Below are positions 17,208 to 26,119 of a stretch of DNA of 34,816 nucleotides, piece after piece. Origin of the DNA: Acidimicrobiia bacterium (GTDB taxonomy: Bacteria > Actinomycetota > Acidimicrobiia > Acidimicrobiales > JANYDT01); the NCBI GenBank assembly GCA_025359845.1, contig JANYDT010000068.1, forward strand, positions 1 to 34,816. The letters run 5' to 3'. Position 1 is the stretch's first letter. Each line of letters opens with the position of its first letter. The notes below the pieces were generated by a model. The model was not told the DNA's origin. It was given only the letters and a program-made list of their open reading frames with translations, and searched no databases. The translations under genes and the position numbers were made by a program.

Positions 17208-17831
17208 ATGGCTCGTTACACCGGTCCGGTGTGTCGCCTCTGTCGGCGCGAGAAGATGAAGCTGTTCCTGAAGGGCGCGAAGTGCGATTCGCCGAAGTGT
17301 CCGCTCGAGCAACGTCCCTATCCGCCGGGCGAGCATGGTCGTGGTCGTATTCGCGAGTCCGAATACATGCTCCAGCTGCGAGAGAAGCAGAAAGCCCGCC
17401 GTATCTATGGCGTGCTCGAAAAGCAGTTCCGGAACATGTTTGCCGAGGCCGATCGCCAAGCGGGTATCACTGGCGAGAACCTGATGCGAATGTTGGAATT
17501 GCGCCTCGACAACGTGGTGTTCCGCTCCGGCTGGGGGGCTTCGCGGTCTCAATGCCGGCAGTTTGTGCGCCACGGTCACGTCAATGTGAATGGCAAGCGC
17601 GTGACCATTCCGAGCTACCAAGTACGCAAAGGCGACATCGTCGAGTTGCGCGAAAAGGCGAGGGCATTCATCGTGGTGGCGCACAACGTCGACACCATCG
17701 ATCGCCAGAGTCCGCCGTGGCTCGAGCGCGCCGGCGAAGGTATGTCGGTCACCGTTCGAGACCTCCCGTTGCGTGAGCACATTGATGTTCCCGTGCGCGA
17801 ATCCCTCATCGTCGAGCTCTACTCCAAGTAA
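17208..17831 (+). CDS. rpsD: 30S ribosomal protein S4, zinc-binding type
   Basis: The 207-residue product from ATG 17208 begins MARYTGPVCRLCRREKMKLF. Its N-terminal zinc knuckle uses C9, C12, C26 and C31. The S4 RNA-binding domain follows (LELRLDNVVFRSGWGASRSQ, CRQFVRHGHVNVNGKRV). S4 nucleates assembly of the 30S body. The frame is open 33 bases upstream, inside rpsK, but the family N-terminus fixes the start two bases after the rpsK stop. In some bacteria S4 represses the alpha operon; no site was identified here. Confidence 0.96.
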   Translation: MARYTGPVCRLCRREKMKLFLKGAKCDSPKCPLEQRPYPPGEHGRGRIRESEYMLQLREKQKARRIYGVLEKQFRNMFAEADRQAGITGENLMRMLELRLDNVVFRSGWGASRSQCRQFVRHGHVNVNGKRVTIPSYQVRKGDIVELREKARAFIVVAHNVDTIDRQSPPWLERAGEGMSVTVRDLPLREHIDVPVRESLIVELYSK

Positions 17832-17897
17832 TCGGTCGCTCAGCTTCCGTCTGAGCCCCTCTCCTGCCACGAACTAACGACCTTAGGAACTGCGTAC

Positions 17898-18836
17898 ATG
17901 CTCATCATCCAACGGCCCACGGTCGAGCCCGCCGGCGAGCCCGAGGGCAATCGTCAGCGTTTCACCGTCGGCCCGCTCGAACCTGGCCTTGGCCACTCGA
18001 TCGGCGCGGCGCTGCGCCGAACTCTGCTTTCGTCTATTCCAGGCGCAGCGGTCACCCAAGTCCGCTTCGACGACTCGCTGCACGAATTCGCGACGATCCC
18101 CGGGATAAAAGAAGATGTCACTGATATCATCTTGAACCTCAAAGATCTTGTCTTGAAGGTCGAACACGACGACCCGGTCCATTTGCGTCTAGACGTACGT
18201 GGCCCAGCCGTCGCCACCGCCGGCGATCTGCCGTTGCCGACCGGGGTCGAAGTTCTCAACCCCGAACTCGTCATCGCCAGCGTCAACTCCAAGGGTCGTC
18301 TCGCCATCGACATTACGGTCGAACGGGGAAGAGGATACGTTTCAGCCGAGCGAAACAAGAAGAGCGCGGTCATCGGAGTCATTCCGATCGACTCGATCTT
18401 CTCGCCGGTCCGCCGTGTCGCCATCAGCGTTGATCCGACCCGAGTCGAACAGTCGACGAATTACGACAAGTTGACCCTCGACATCGAGACCGACGGCTCC
18501 ATTTCGCCGCAAGACGCGATGGCTTCCGCCGGTGACACCTTGCGGTCGCTCTTCACTCTCGTCGCCGACATGAGTGACCAGCCGCAAGGCCTTTCGCTCG
18601 GCGAGACATCGGCGCTCGGTTCGGGCTCGCCCGACCTCGACCTACCGATCGAGGAGCTAGAGCTTTCCGAGCGTCCCCGCAACTGCCTCAAGCGCGCCCA
18701 GGTCAACACCATCGGCGAACTCGTAATGCAGACCGAAGACGATCTTCTCGCCATTACCAACTTCGGACAGAAATCACTCGACGAAGTCATTCAGAAACTC
18801 GACGAGCGCGGCCTATCGCTGCGTACCAAGGGCTAG
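17898..18836 (+). CDS. rpoA: DNA-directed RNA polymerase subunit alpha
   Basis: A 312-residue alpha subunit. The N-terminal dimerisation and assembly domain contains FTVGPLEPGLGHSIGAALRR and TLLSSIPGAAVTQVRFDD. The C-terminal domain (about residues 250-308) contains the DNA- and activator-binding helix-hairpin-helix fold: ELELSERPRNCLKRAQVNTI, ITNFGQKSLDEVIQKL. ATG 17898 has TTAGGA about 10 bases upstream. The 66-base gap after rpsD is unremarkable. Confidence 0.97.
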   Translation: MLIIQRPTVEPAGEPEGNRQRFTVGPLEPGLGHSIGAALRRTLLSSIPGAAVTQVRFDDSLHEFATIPGIKEDVTDIILNLKDLVLKVEHDDPVHLRLDVRGPAVATAGDLPLPTGVEVLNPELVIASVNSKGRLAIDITVERGRGYVSAERNKKSAVIGVIPIDSIFSPVRRVAISVDPTRVEQSTNYDKLTLDIETDGSISPQDAMASAGDTLRSLFTLVADMSDQPQGLSLGETSALGSGSPDLDLPIEELELSERPRNCLKRAQVNTIGELVMQTEDDLLAITNFGQKSLDEVIQKLDERGLSLRTKG

Positions 18837-18845
18837 GAGCCAAAG

Positions 18846-19202
18846 ATGCCCCTCACACCAACCAAGGGCCAGCGCCTGGGTAGCAGTCCGGCCCACCAGA
18901 AAGCGCTCCTCGCGAACCTGGTCGCCTCCCTCGTCGCGGCCGAGTACCTGGTAACAACCGAGGCCAAGGCCAAGGCTTTGCGCCCGATTGCCGAGCGTAT
19001 GATCACCAAAGCGAAGAAAGGCGGCGTGGCCAATCAACGCCAGGTTATTGCCTTTATTCGTGACAAAGACATGACGGCCAAACTCTTCAACGAGATCGGA
19101 CCCCGTTATGGCACCCGCAATGGTGGCTACACCCGTATTTTGAAGCTCGGCACCCGCCACGGTGATAATGCGCCCATGGCCCGGATCGAACTTCTTCCAT
19201 AA
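18846..19202 (+). CDS. rplQ: 50S ribosomal protein L17
   Basis: A 118-residue L17: a basic N-terminus ([20 protein letters not shown]), [20 protein letters not shown] and the C-terminal [20 protein letters not shown]. It starts nine bases after rpoA with AGGAGCCAAAG before the ATG, and is the last ribosomal protein gene of the cluster. Confidence 0.96.
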   Translation: MPLTPTKGQRLGSSPAHQKALLANLVASLVAAEYLVTTEAKAKALRPIAERMITKAKKGGVANQRQVIAFIRDKDMTAKLFNEIGPRYGTRNGGYTRILKLGTRHGDNAPMARIELLP

Positions 19203-19215
19203 ACCCGCCGCTGCA

Positions 19216-20136
19216 GTGGAGCAACTGCGGTTTCCGAACGCCGACTCGGCCTCGTCCTCGCCTGGGGACGGGGCCGTTCGCTTGCGCGTGCTTTTGGCCT
19301 ATGACGGGAGCGGCCACCGCGGCGTCACTCCCCAACCGGGCCAGCGGACGGTTGGCGGGGCCGTCGCCGAAGCGCTAACCCGGATCTTGCGACAGCACGG
19401 GCCGGTCAGGGTAGTGGTCGCGGGCCGCACCGATGCCGGCGTGCATGCGTGGGGGCAGGTGTTGCACGCTGACGTCCGGATGCCGGTTGGGGAAGTCGAT
19501 CTGGTCAGAATTCGGCGCTCCCTGTCCGGGCTACTCGGCGACACGATAGTTGTGCGTGACATCGGGATTGCGCCGGCCGGGTTTCATGCCCGGTTCTCGG
19601 CGCAGTGGAGGAGCTACCGCTATCTTGTGCTCAACGAACTGAGCCCCGACCCACTTCGGCGGTCGTCATGGTGGCACGTTGAGGACCGCCTCGACGTCGA
19701 TGCGATGGCCTTGGCGACCGACCCGTTTCTGGGTGACCATGACTTCACCAGTTTCGGACGCACGCCCAAAAACCCCGACGGGACCCCAGGTTCGATGCGC
19801 CGGGTGGTACTGCACGCCCGGTGGCTGACCGGCGGTGATCCTGATCACCCCGGACTGCTGAGTTTCGAGATTCGGGCTACGTCGTTTTGCCAACAGATGG
19901 TGAGATCGATTGTTGGGTTTCTCGTCGAGGTCGGTCGTGGCCGCAGACACGCCGGCGATGTACTCGCAGCCCTCGCCGCTCGAAAACGCCAAGCCACGAT
20001 GCTCGCCCCACCCCACGGCCTGAGTTTGTGGGCCGTTGGTTACCCGGATGGCTATGGCTCCCCGGCTGGTGCTGATTCTGGCTCCCCGGCTGGTGCTGGT
20101 TCTCCGGATGGCTACGGAGTCATCACAAGTTCCTGA
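19216..20136 (+). CDS. truA: tRNA pseudouridine synthase A
   Basis: TruA isomerises U38-U40 in the tRNA anticodon stem. From GTG 19216 the product is 306 residues. It contains LLAYDGSGHRG, the catalytic motif VVAGRTDAGVHAWGQV with Asp at residue 73, RSYRYLVLNE, HDFTSFGR and FEIRATSFCQQMVRSIVGFL. The usual FxGWQ after the first strand is replaced by HRGVTP. The start is uncertain: GTG 19162 or ATG 19168 would overlap rplQ, and a later GTG is also possible. The last 30 or so residues are a Gly-, Ser- and Pro-rich tail encoded partly by a 24-base tandem repeat. truA after rplQ is a common arrangement. Confidence 0.9.
   Translation: MEQLRFPNADSASSSPGDGAVRLRVLLAYDGSGHRGVTPQPGQRTVGGAVAEALTRILRQHGPVRVVVAGRTDAGVHAWGQVLHADVRMPVGEVDLVRIRRSLSGLLGDTIVVRDIGIAPAGFHARFSAQWRSYRYLVLNELSPDPLRRSSWWHVEDRLDVDAMALATDPFLGDHDFTSFGRTPKNPDGTPGSMRRVVLHARWLTGGDPDHPGLLSFEIRATSFCQQMVRSIVGFLVEVGRGRRHAGDVLAALAARKRQATMLAPPHGLSLWAVGYPDGYGSPAGADSGSPAGAGSPDGYGVITSS
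20056..20103 (+). repeat. 24-base tandem duplication in the 3' end of truA
   Basis: Two adjacent 24-base units (20056-20079 and 20080-20103) differ at one position and encode GSPAGADS then GSPAGAGS. The unit length is a multiple of three, so the frame is kept. This is a recent in-frame duplication extending a disordered C-terminus. Confidence 0.85.
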
Positions 20137-20174
20137 CAACTGGGCGCGATACTGGGGCCTCGAATCGACATCTC

Positions 20175-20702
20175 ATGAACCTCAACGACCCCCCGCCCCG
20201 TGCACGCCACCGCCCTCGTTGCCTGGGCCGCGGCGCTATAGGGCTGGTTGCGGCGTTCGCCTTGGTTTTCGCGCCCGCCTCGGGCGCTGCGGTCCGGTTC
20301 CGGCGCCCCGCAATCGTCGTTATCCGCACCGAACCAACCTCGACGGTGGCGGTCGTACCTCCGAGCACCATTGCCCCCCCCTTCACCTCGACGCTGCCCG
20401 TTTCTTCGCCAACGGCAACGCCAACAACGGCACCGGAAACCGTGGCCACGCCGTCGGCGCCGGTCGTTTTTGATCCGAAGGATCCGCGCTGCCGGGGCAA
20501 ACTGGCCACTCGGGCGCTCCTCGACCGGACGATGGCCAAGGCGAGTACGCAACTGGCCCGAGCCGACACCCGCCTGCGTAGGGCCGAAGCCGAAGGGCTC
20601 ACCGATGTTCTGGCGACGTTGACGGCGGAGCGTGATGACGCGGGCAATCGCGTGACCGCGCTCCGCAGTGAGATCGACTACCTCTTCCAACGCTGCCGGT
20701 AG
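20175..20702 (+). CDS. Hypothetical secreted or membrane-anchored coiled-coil protein
   Basis: A 175-residue protein with no recognised family. An Arg-rich N-terminus is followed by a hydrophobic segment (GAIGLVAAFALVFAPASGAA, about residues 20-39), which fits a signal peptide or anchor. Residues about 50-95 are a Thr-, Pro- and Ser-rich linker typical of the outside of the cell envelope. Residues about 100-175 form a helix with heptad character (KASTQLARADTRLRRAEAEG, TLTAERDDAGNRVTALRSEI) flanked by two cysteines that could form a disulfide. ATG 20175 starts 38 bases after truA. Function unknown. Confidence 0.7.
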   Translation: MNLNDPPPRARHRPRCLGRGAIGLVAAFALVFAPASGAAVRFRRPAIVVIRTEPTSTVAVVPPSTIAPPFTSTLPVSSPTATPTTAPETVATPSAPVVFDPKDPRCRGKLATRALLDRTMAKASTQLARADTRLRRAEAEGLTDVLATLTAERDDAGNRVTALRSEIDYLFQRCR

Positions 20703-20729
20703 CAATGTTCGTGCCCGCGAAGGGCGGGC

Positions 20730-20760
20730 TGGACAAAGGTGGGCCCATTGTCGCTACGAT
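20730..20760 (+). promoter_or_regulatory. Candidate promoter of the EF-G2 gene
   Basis: TGGACA (20730-20735) and TACGAT (20755-20760) resemble -35 and -10 hexamers with a 19-base spacer, somewhat longer than ideal. They lie in the 113-base gap before the EF-G-like gene. Weak evidence. Confidence 0.3.
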
Positions 20761-20815
20761 CGCCTCGACAGACAGAGGACAGACATAGAGGTCCACCAAC
20801 TTCCTGGGGGAATGG

Positions 20816-22885
20816 TTGAAGAACTACTCGACTGACAAGATTCGAAATGTGGCCTTCGTGGGTCACGGCGGCGTCGGCAAGACCACTCTGGCCGAAGCGC
20901 TGCTGCTACGGGCCGGCGCCATCAACCGGGCCGGGCGCGTCGAAGACGGCACCACTGTCTGCGACTACGAGCCGGAGGAAAAGGCCCACCATCTCACGCT
21001 TTCTCTGTCGGTGGCCCCGATCGAGTGGAAGGGCTACAAGATCAATTTGATCGACACGCCCGGTTACCCCGACTTCGTCGGCGACGTTCACGCCGCTCTG
21101 CGGGTCGTCGACATGGCCGTGTTCGTCGTCAGCGGAGCCGAGGGGGTGCAGGTCCAGACCGAAATCATCTGGAAGATCGCCTCCGGTCTCGGCATTCCTC
21201 GCATGGTGTTCGTAAACAAACTCGATCGGGAACGATCGGACTACGACGCCGCGCTCGCCCAAATCGGCACCGTACTGGGCATCACGCTGTCACCGTTGGA
21301 GCTTCCGATCGGCGCCGAATCGGCCTTTCACGGACTCGCCGACATCTTGACCCAGACGGCCTTCGATTACAGCCCGTCGGGGGTGGTTACCCAGGGGCCG
21401 CTCCCCGAGGAACTGGTGGCCCGGGAGCTTGCCGTCCATGACTCTCTGGTTGAGAGTATCGTGATGGCCGACGACGACCTCCTAGAGAAGTTTCTCGGCG
21501 GAGAGGTGCCGTCGCCGGCGGAATTGGAGCGGACCTTGGCCCGTGGCGTGGCCGCAGGGGTGGTGTTTCCGGTGGTTTGCGGATCGGCGATCACCGGAGT
21601 TGGCATAGATCGTCTCGCCGACTTCATTTGCGAGATCGGTCCCTCGCCGGTCGATCGACCCGGTGTCAATGTGCATGCCGGAGAGGTGGACGTTGAGGTG
21701 AAACCCGATCCGAATGGTCGCCCGCTGGCTTACGTGTTCAAGACCATCGCCGATCCATATGTCGGGCACCTTTCGTTGTTCAAAGTACTTTCTGGGACAA
21801 TCCATCCAGATGATCATTTGATCAACGTCACCAGTGGCGCGGATGAGCGTCTTCACGGCATTTTCACCCTGCGCGGCAAAGAGCAGCAACCCGCCGTTCA
21901 AGTCAGCGCCGGCGATATTGCCGCCGTGGCGAAGCTGACCGATACCCACACGGGAGACACGTTGGCGCCCCGCGATCAACGGGTGAGGGCCGATCCCATC
22001 CCAACCATGGCGCCCGTGCTGACCGTGGCCATCAAGGCCAAGACCCTCGCCGACGACGACAAGCTCGGTTCGGCGCTGCACCGATTGCACGAAGAAGACC
22101 CGGCCCTGATCGTCGACCGCGACGAAGAGACCCACCAAACGTTGCTACGGGGCACCGGGGAGACGCACCTGGCCGTGGCGCTCGAGCGCCTGGAGCGCAA
22201 GTTCGGCGTAAAGGTCGGAACCGAAGACGTAAAGGTCGCATACCGCGAAACGGTTCTCGTGGCCGCTGAAGCCGAAGGTCGATACAAGAAGCAATCGGGA
22301 GGCCATGGACAGTACGGCGTGGCCAACATCAAACTGCGCCCCGGCCCCCGCGGATCGGGGTTCAAATTTATCGATGCCATCGTTGGTGGCTCGATTCCTC
22401 GTCAATTCATTTCTGCGGTCGAGAAGGGAATCGAGGAGCGAATGCATCTGGGGGGAGTGCACGGATTTCCGATTGTGGATATCGAGGTCGAGTGCTTTGA
22501 CGGTAAGTATCATCCCGTCGATTCCTCGGAAATGAGCTTCAAGATGGCGGGCTCCCTGGGGTTGCACGAGGCCATGGCCAAGGCGCAGTCGATAGTGCTC
22601 GAACCCATCTCGCTTCTTCGGGTTACCGTCCCGAATGCTTATCAGGGCGACGTGATGGGCGATGTGAATTCACGTCGCGGTCGAGTTCAGGGCACGGAGG
22701 GGGCCAACGACGGCGAGGTCGAGGTCATCGCCATCGTCCCGACGTCAGAGACGCTGCGCTACGCCGTCGACCTTCGGTCGATGACGGGCGGCCGGGGACG
22801 CTTCACCGCCGTGCACGACCATTACGACATTTTGCCCGCGCACTTGATCGAGAAGGTGAAGAAGGAGACGGGGTTGGCGGGGTGA
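20816..22885 (+). CDS. EF-G-like GTPase (EF-G2 type)
   Basis: A 689-residue translational-GTPase-family protein with an N-terminal G domain and EF-G domains II to V. The G1 motif is GHGGVGKTT (16-24), switch II is DTPGYPDF (80-87) and G4 is NKLD (134-137). Domain IV is marked by YKKQSGGHGQYGVANIKL and GVHGFPIVDIEVECFDGKYH. Canonical EF-G has DTPGH in switch II; here the catalytic His is Tyr (residue 84), and the switch I region (EEKAHHLTLSLS) lacks the RGITI motif. This matches the actinobacterial EF-G2 group, whose role is not settled; canonical fusA would normally sit upstream of tuf, outside this window. TTG 20816 has GGGGGAA in good position; the nearby ATG 20812 is out of frame. Confidence 0.92.
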   Translation: MKNYSTDKIRNVAFVGHGGVGKTTLAEALLLRAGAINRAGRVEDGTTVCDYEPEEKAHHLTLSLSVAPIEWKGYKINLIDTPGYPDFVGDVHAALRVVDMAVFVVSGAEGVQVQTEIIWKIASGLGIPRMVFVNKLDRERSDYDAALAQIGTVLGITLSPLELPIGAESAFHGLADILTQTAFDYSPSGVVTQGPLPEELVARELAVHDSLVESIVMADDDLLEKFLGGEVPSPAELERTLARGVAAGVVFPVVCGSAITGVGIDRLADFICEIGPSPVDRPGVNVHAGEVDVEVKPDPNGRPLAYVFKTIADPYVGHLSLFKVLSGTIHPDDHLINVTSGADERLHGIFTLRGKEQQPAVQVSAGDIAAVAKLTDTHTGDTLAPRDQRVRADPIPTMAPVLTVAIKAKTLADDDKLGSALHRLHEEDPALIVDRDEETHQTLLRGTGETHLAVALERLERKFGVKVGTEDVKVAYRETVLVAAEAEGRYKKQSGGHGQYGVANIKLRPGPRGSGFKFIDAIVGGSIPRQFISAVEKGIEERMHLGGVHGFPIVDIEVECFDGKYHPVDSSEMSFKMAGSLGLHEAMAKAQSIVLEPISLLRVTVPNAYQGDVMGDVNSRRGRVQGTEGANDGEVEVIAIVPTSETLRYAVDLRSMTGGRGRFTAVHDHYDILPAHLIEKVKKETGLAG

Positions 22886-22931
22886 GGGTCCCTTCATCGG
22901 TTCCTCACAACTCGTAGATACCCTAAGCATC

Positions 22932-24122
22932 GTGGATTTGAGACGTGGTCTTCGCGCCGTTGTATGTGTTGTCGTCCTGGCGCTGCCGGTCGGAGCCACC
23001 GCCGGTTCGGCGCGGGCTGCGGGCCCGTCGCTGGAGTCACAGCTCCGTCAGATTGTCGGCGACGTGAAGGATTCCGCTACGCAAGTGGCCAAGATCGCCC
23101 AGAAAAAGGCGCTTTCGGCCAAGAAAAAGGTGAAGCGAGCCGCCAACACCGTCAAGAACCTTTACAAGGGCCTCACCAACGAGCCGACCACCAGCACCAC
23201 CACGCCCGGTACGGTCCTGGTTCCGGCGGCCTCGGTGGCCTCCCTCGGCACCTACCAGGTAGATGAGCGTACGTTCGCGTTCGCGGACCAGTCGCGGGCC
23301 ACAGAGCCAACCAAGCAGATTCCCTCGAAGCCCCAGCGCGACCTGCCCACGACCGTGTGGTCGCCGAAGGATCCGCCCCCGGGCCTGAGCTTTCCCCTTG
23401 TTGTTTTTGGTCATGGGTTGGGGGCCGATGCTGGTCGCTACCGAGAGCTGCTCAAGGCGATCGCGTCGGCAGGGTACATCGTGGCGGCGCCGACGTTTCC
23501 GGTGTCGTCGAAGCTCAACACCGAGGCGCTCACGCTTTTTGATGTGATCGGAGTCGGAAGTGATGTGTTCGTCTCCGAGTCGGGGCAGCCGAAGGATCTG
23601 TCGTTCGTGATCGACCAGGTGCTGGCTCTCGGTAGCGCTGACGGGCCCTACGCCGGCCGGATGGACGCCACGCGAATCGCGGCGGCGGGCCACTCGTTGG
23701 GCGCGATCACGGTGCTCGATCAAGGTTACAACGATTGCTGCATCGACAAGCGCCTTCGAGCGGTCGTTTCGATCGCCGGGGCCGAAAACATCAGTCGCTC
23801 TACGCCCTTCTTCACGAAGACTCCGATCCCCCTTTTGTTGATTCATGGCGACGCCGACGGAACGGTGCCGTACCTCGCAAGCCAGTTCGCGTATCAGGGC
23901 GCGGGGTCGCCCAAGGCGTTGCTGACGATACGAAACGGCGAACACAGTTTCGTTTTGAAGGGTAAGCCCGACTCGCTGCAATTGATTGGCGGACTGGACA
24001 TTCAGGCGATGGTGGACTGGTTCGACCGGTACGTGAAAGACGCGCCCGATGGTTTGACCCGCCTCGAGGCGCTGGTGGCCAGCCAGCCCCAGATTCTCCA
24101 GCTCGAGTCAGCGTTGGGCTGA
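22932..24122 (+). CDS. Secreted alpha/beta hydrolase (dienelactone hydrolase or chlorophyllase-like)
   Basis: A 396-residue product from GTG 22932. An N-terminal signal peptide (LRAVVCVVVLALPVGATAGS, cleavage near ARAA) is followed by a Lys-rich helix (about residues 55-80) and a Thr/Pro linker. The hydrolase fold starts near residue 155 (FPLVVFGHGLGADAGRYREL). The catalytic triad is visible: S255 in GHSLG, D309 in HGDADGTVP and H338 in GEHSF. The substrate is not determined by sequence; esters or lactones are likely. It follows the EF-G2 gene by 46 bases and overlaps the 3' end of the convergent hisA by 15 bases. Confidence 0.85.
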   Translation: MDLRRGLRAVVCVVVLALPVGATAGSARAAGPSLESQLRQIVGDVKDSATQVAKIAQKKALSAKKKVKRAANTVKNLYKGLTNEPTTSTTTPGTVLVPAASVASLGTYQVDERTFAFADQSRATEPTKQIPSKPQRDLPTTVWSPKDPPPGLSFPLVVFGHGLGADAGRYRELLKAIASAGYIVAAPTFPVSSKLNTEALTLFDVIGVGSDVFVSESGQPKDLSFVIDQVLALGSADGPYAGRMDATRIAAAGHSLGAITVLDQGYNDCCIDKRLRAVVSIAGAENISRSTPFFTKTPIPLLLIHGDADGTVPYLASQFAYQGAGSPKALLTIRNGEHSFVLKGKPDSLQLIGGLDIQAMVDWFDRYVKDAPDGLTRLEALVASQPQILQLESALG

Positions 24123-24878
24123 GATTCTCTCGCGCTGGTTGAACGCGACACAGTCCGCGTAGCGCACGGCCGTTCCGCCGAACAGGTCGAGGGCGCTGCC
24201 GATGGTGAGGTCGACGCGGCCGCCTGATCGCGAGGTCACGAGGGCGAGATCGTCGAGGTGGCGGGCTCCGCCGGCGTACGTCGAGGGGATGGGCGATGCG
24301 TCGGCGAGCAGGTCAACCAACGCGAAATCGATGCCGGCCTGGCGGCCTTCGACGTCGACCGCGTGGATCAGGAACTCGCAGCAGTATTCGGCCAAGTTGG
24401 TCAGCGCGGCGGCCGTGACTTCGAGGGAGGTGAACCGCTGCCACCGATCCGTCACCACCCAGTACCGATCGTCTCGGAGCCGACACGAAAGGTCGAGCAC
24501 CAGCCGCTCTCGTCCCACCAGCCGCTCGAGCTCGGTGACTCGGGCTTGATTCAGTTCGCCGTCACGAAACACCCAGCTTGTCACGATGACGTGGCTCGCT
24601 CCGGCGCGAAGCCACGATTCGGCGTTGGCGATGGTGACGCCCCCTCCGAGTTGAAGACCGCCGGGGTACGCGTTGAGCGCGTCGAGCGCGGCGGCCTCGT
24701 TGCCCGGGCCAAGCTGAATGACGTGTCCGCCCACGAGGCCGTCGTCTCGGTAGCGTCGGGCGAAGTGCGACGGCGCAAGATCGGTCTCGAAGTTAGTCAC
24801 CGCTTCGGGTGTGCCGAGCGCGCCACCGACCACCTGTTTGACCTTGCCCTCGTGGAGATCGATGCAGGGCCGAAACAC
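24108..24878 (-). CDS. hisA: HisA of the eukaryotic (HIS6) type
   Basis: The 256-residue product from GTG 24878 begins [20 protein letters not shown], then [69 protein letters not shown] and [14 protein letters not shown]. HisA is a TIM barrel that isomerises ProFAR to PRFAR in histidine biosynthesis. These motifs match the yeast HIS6 and plant HISN3 type much more closely than standard bacterial HisA or actinobacterial PriA. The frame continues to GTG 24920, but the family normally starts at [12 protein letters not shown]. No other his genes are adjacent. It diverges from paaA across about 54 bases and converges on the hydrolase gene. Confidence 0.9.
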   Translation of the reverse strand: MFRPCIDLHEGKVKQVVGGALGTPEAVTNFETDLAPSHFARRYRDDGLVGGHVIQLGPGNEAAALDALNAYPGGLQLGGGVTIANAESWLRAGASHVIVTSWVFRDGELNQARVTELERLVGRERLVLDLSCRLRDDRYWVVTDRWQRFTSLEVTAAALTNLAEYCCEFLIHAVDVEGRQAGIDFALVDLLADASPIPSTYAGGARHLDDLALVTSRSGGRVDLTIGSALDLFGGTAVRYADCVAFNQRERISAQR

Positions 24879-24932
24879 GAAAGCAACCCTAACGCTGCAG
24901 TGGCGCGCCAAACGCGTCACAATGGACGAGTT

Positions 24933-25844
24933 ATGGACCGGTTCCAGGCCCTCATTGATGCGGATCTACGGATCGAGCCTCACGACGATCTGCCCGAGGC
25001 CTACCGCGAGACGCTGATTCGTCAAATCGCTCAACACGCCCACTCGGAGCTGATCGGCATGCAACCCGAGGGCAACTGGCTGACCCGGGCGCCGTCGCTG
25101 CGCCGCAAAGCCATCCTGCTGGCCAAGGTGCAAGACGAGGCCGGCCATGCCCTCTACCTGTACGGGGCGGCCGAGACTCTCGGCATCGATCGCGACGAGA
25201 TGATCGACCGGCTTCATCGAGGCACGCAGAAGTACTCGACCATTTTCAACTATCCGACCCTCACGTGGGCCGACGTTGGAGCCATTGCGTGGCTGGTCGA
25301 CGGCGCCGCGATCGTGAACCAGATCCCACTGTGTCGATGCTCGTACGGTCCATATGCCCGAGCGATGGTGCGGGTCTGCAAAGAAGAGAGCTTCCATCAG
25401 CGACAAGGCGTCGAGTTGCTCCTCGCGCTCATGAACGGAACCCCCGCGCAAAAGGCGATGGCCCAAGACGCGTTGGACCGATGGTGGTGGCCGACGCTGA
25501 TGATGTTCGGTCCTCCCGACGATGACTCGCCCCGTTCCGCGCAGTCGATGAAATGGCGCATAAAGCGGATGTCGAACGACGAGCTGCGGCAACGGTTCGT
25601 CGACATCACGGCACCACAGGCCGTCGTGCTCGGACTACGGATACCCGACTCTTTGTTGCAATGGAACGAAGCGCGTGGCCACTACGACTTCGGCCCTGTC
25701 GATTGGGGAGAGTTCGCCCGTGTCGTCAGCGGCGACGGCCCCTGCAATCGTCGGCGCATCGCCATCAGGACGGCCGCCCACGAGGACGGCCAGTGGGTCC
25801 GCGACGCTTCGGCGGCTTATGCCACAAAGCACGGGCCGACGTAG
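24933..25844 (+). CDS. paaA: Phenylacetyl-CoA epoxidase catalytic subunit PaaA
   Basis: The 303-residue product from ATG 24933 is the diiron oxygenase subunit that epoxidises the ring of phenylacetyl-CoA. Near-identical family segments are visible: [20 protein letters not shown] (ExxH diiron ligands), [40 protein letters not shown] and [12 protein letters not shown] (second ExxH), [15 protein letters not shown]. The frame is open far upstream, but that part is antisense to hisA. Length is slightly below the usual 310-330, with a short N-terminus. It is the first gene of a tight operon; its stop overlaps the paaB GTG by one base. Confidence 0.96.
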   Translation: MDRFQALIDADLRIEPHDDLPEAYRETLIRQIAQHAHSELIGMQPEGNWLTRAPSLRRKAILLAKVQDEAGHALYLYGAAETLGIDRDEMIDRLHRGTQKYSTIFNYPTLTWADVGAIAWLVDGAAIVNQIPLCRCSYGPYARAMVRVCKEESFHQRQGVELLLALMNGTPAQKAMAQDALDRWWWPTLMMFGPPDDDSPRSAQSMKWRIKRMSNDELRQRFVDITAPQAVVLGLRIPDSLLQWNEARGHYDFGPVDWGEFARVVSGDGPCNRRRIAIRTAAHEDGQWVRDASAAYATKHGPT

Positions 25845-26119
25845 TGACACCGTTGTGGGAGGTCTTCGTGCGGGCCCGGCGGGGCGTAAGTCACGTGCAC
25901 GTCGGCAGCGTGCACGCCGACGACTGCGAGATGGCTCTGCAACGGGCGCGCGACCTGTTCACCCGCCGCGGCGAAGGCGTAAGCCTCTGGGTTGTGGCGG
26001 CCTCGGCCATCATCGTGTCGGACCCAGACGACAAAGGCATGCTCTTCGAACCCGGCGCCGACAAGATCGAGCGGAACGCGTCGCACTACGTGTTGCCGCC
26101 CGAGATCGGCAATCTGTGA
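25844..26119 (+). CDS. paaB: Phenylacetyl-CoA epoxidase subunit PaaB
   Basis: A 91-residue protein from GTG 25844: TPLWEVFVRARRGVSHVHVG, SVHADDCEMALQRARDLFTR, then RGEGVSLWVVAASAI. PaaB bridges PaaAC heterodimers in the epoxidase complex. One-base overlap with paaA and four-base overlap with paaC point to coupled translation. Normal length. Confidence 0.95.
   Translation: MTPLWEVFVRARRGVSHVHVGSVHADDCEMALQRARDLFTRRGEGVSLWVVAASAIIVSDPDDKGMLFEPGADKIERNASHYVLPPEIGNL

Noticed and set aside
20812..20814. ATG as the start of the EF-G2 gene.
   Set aside because: It is out of frame with the GTPase; TTG 20816 is in frame and well spaced from GGGGGAA.
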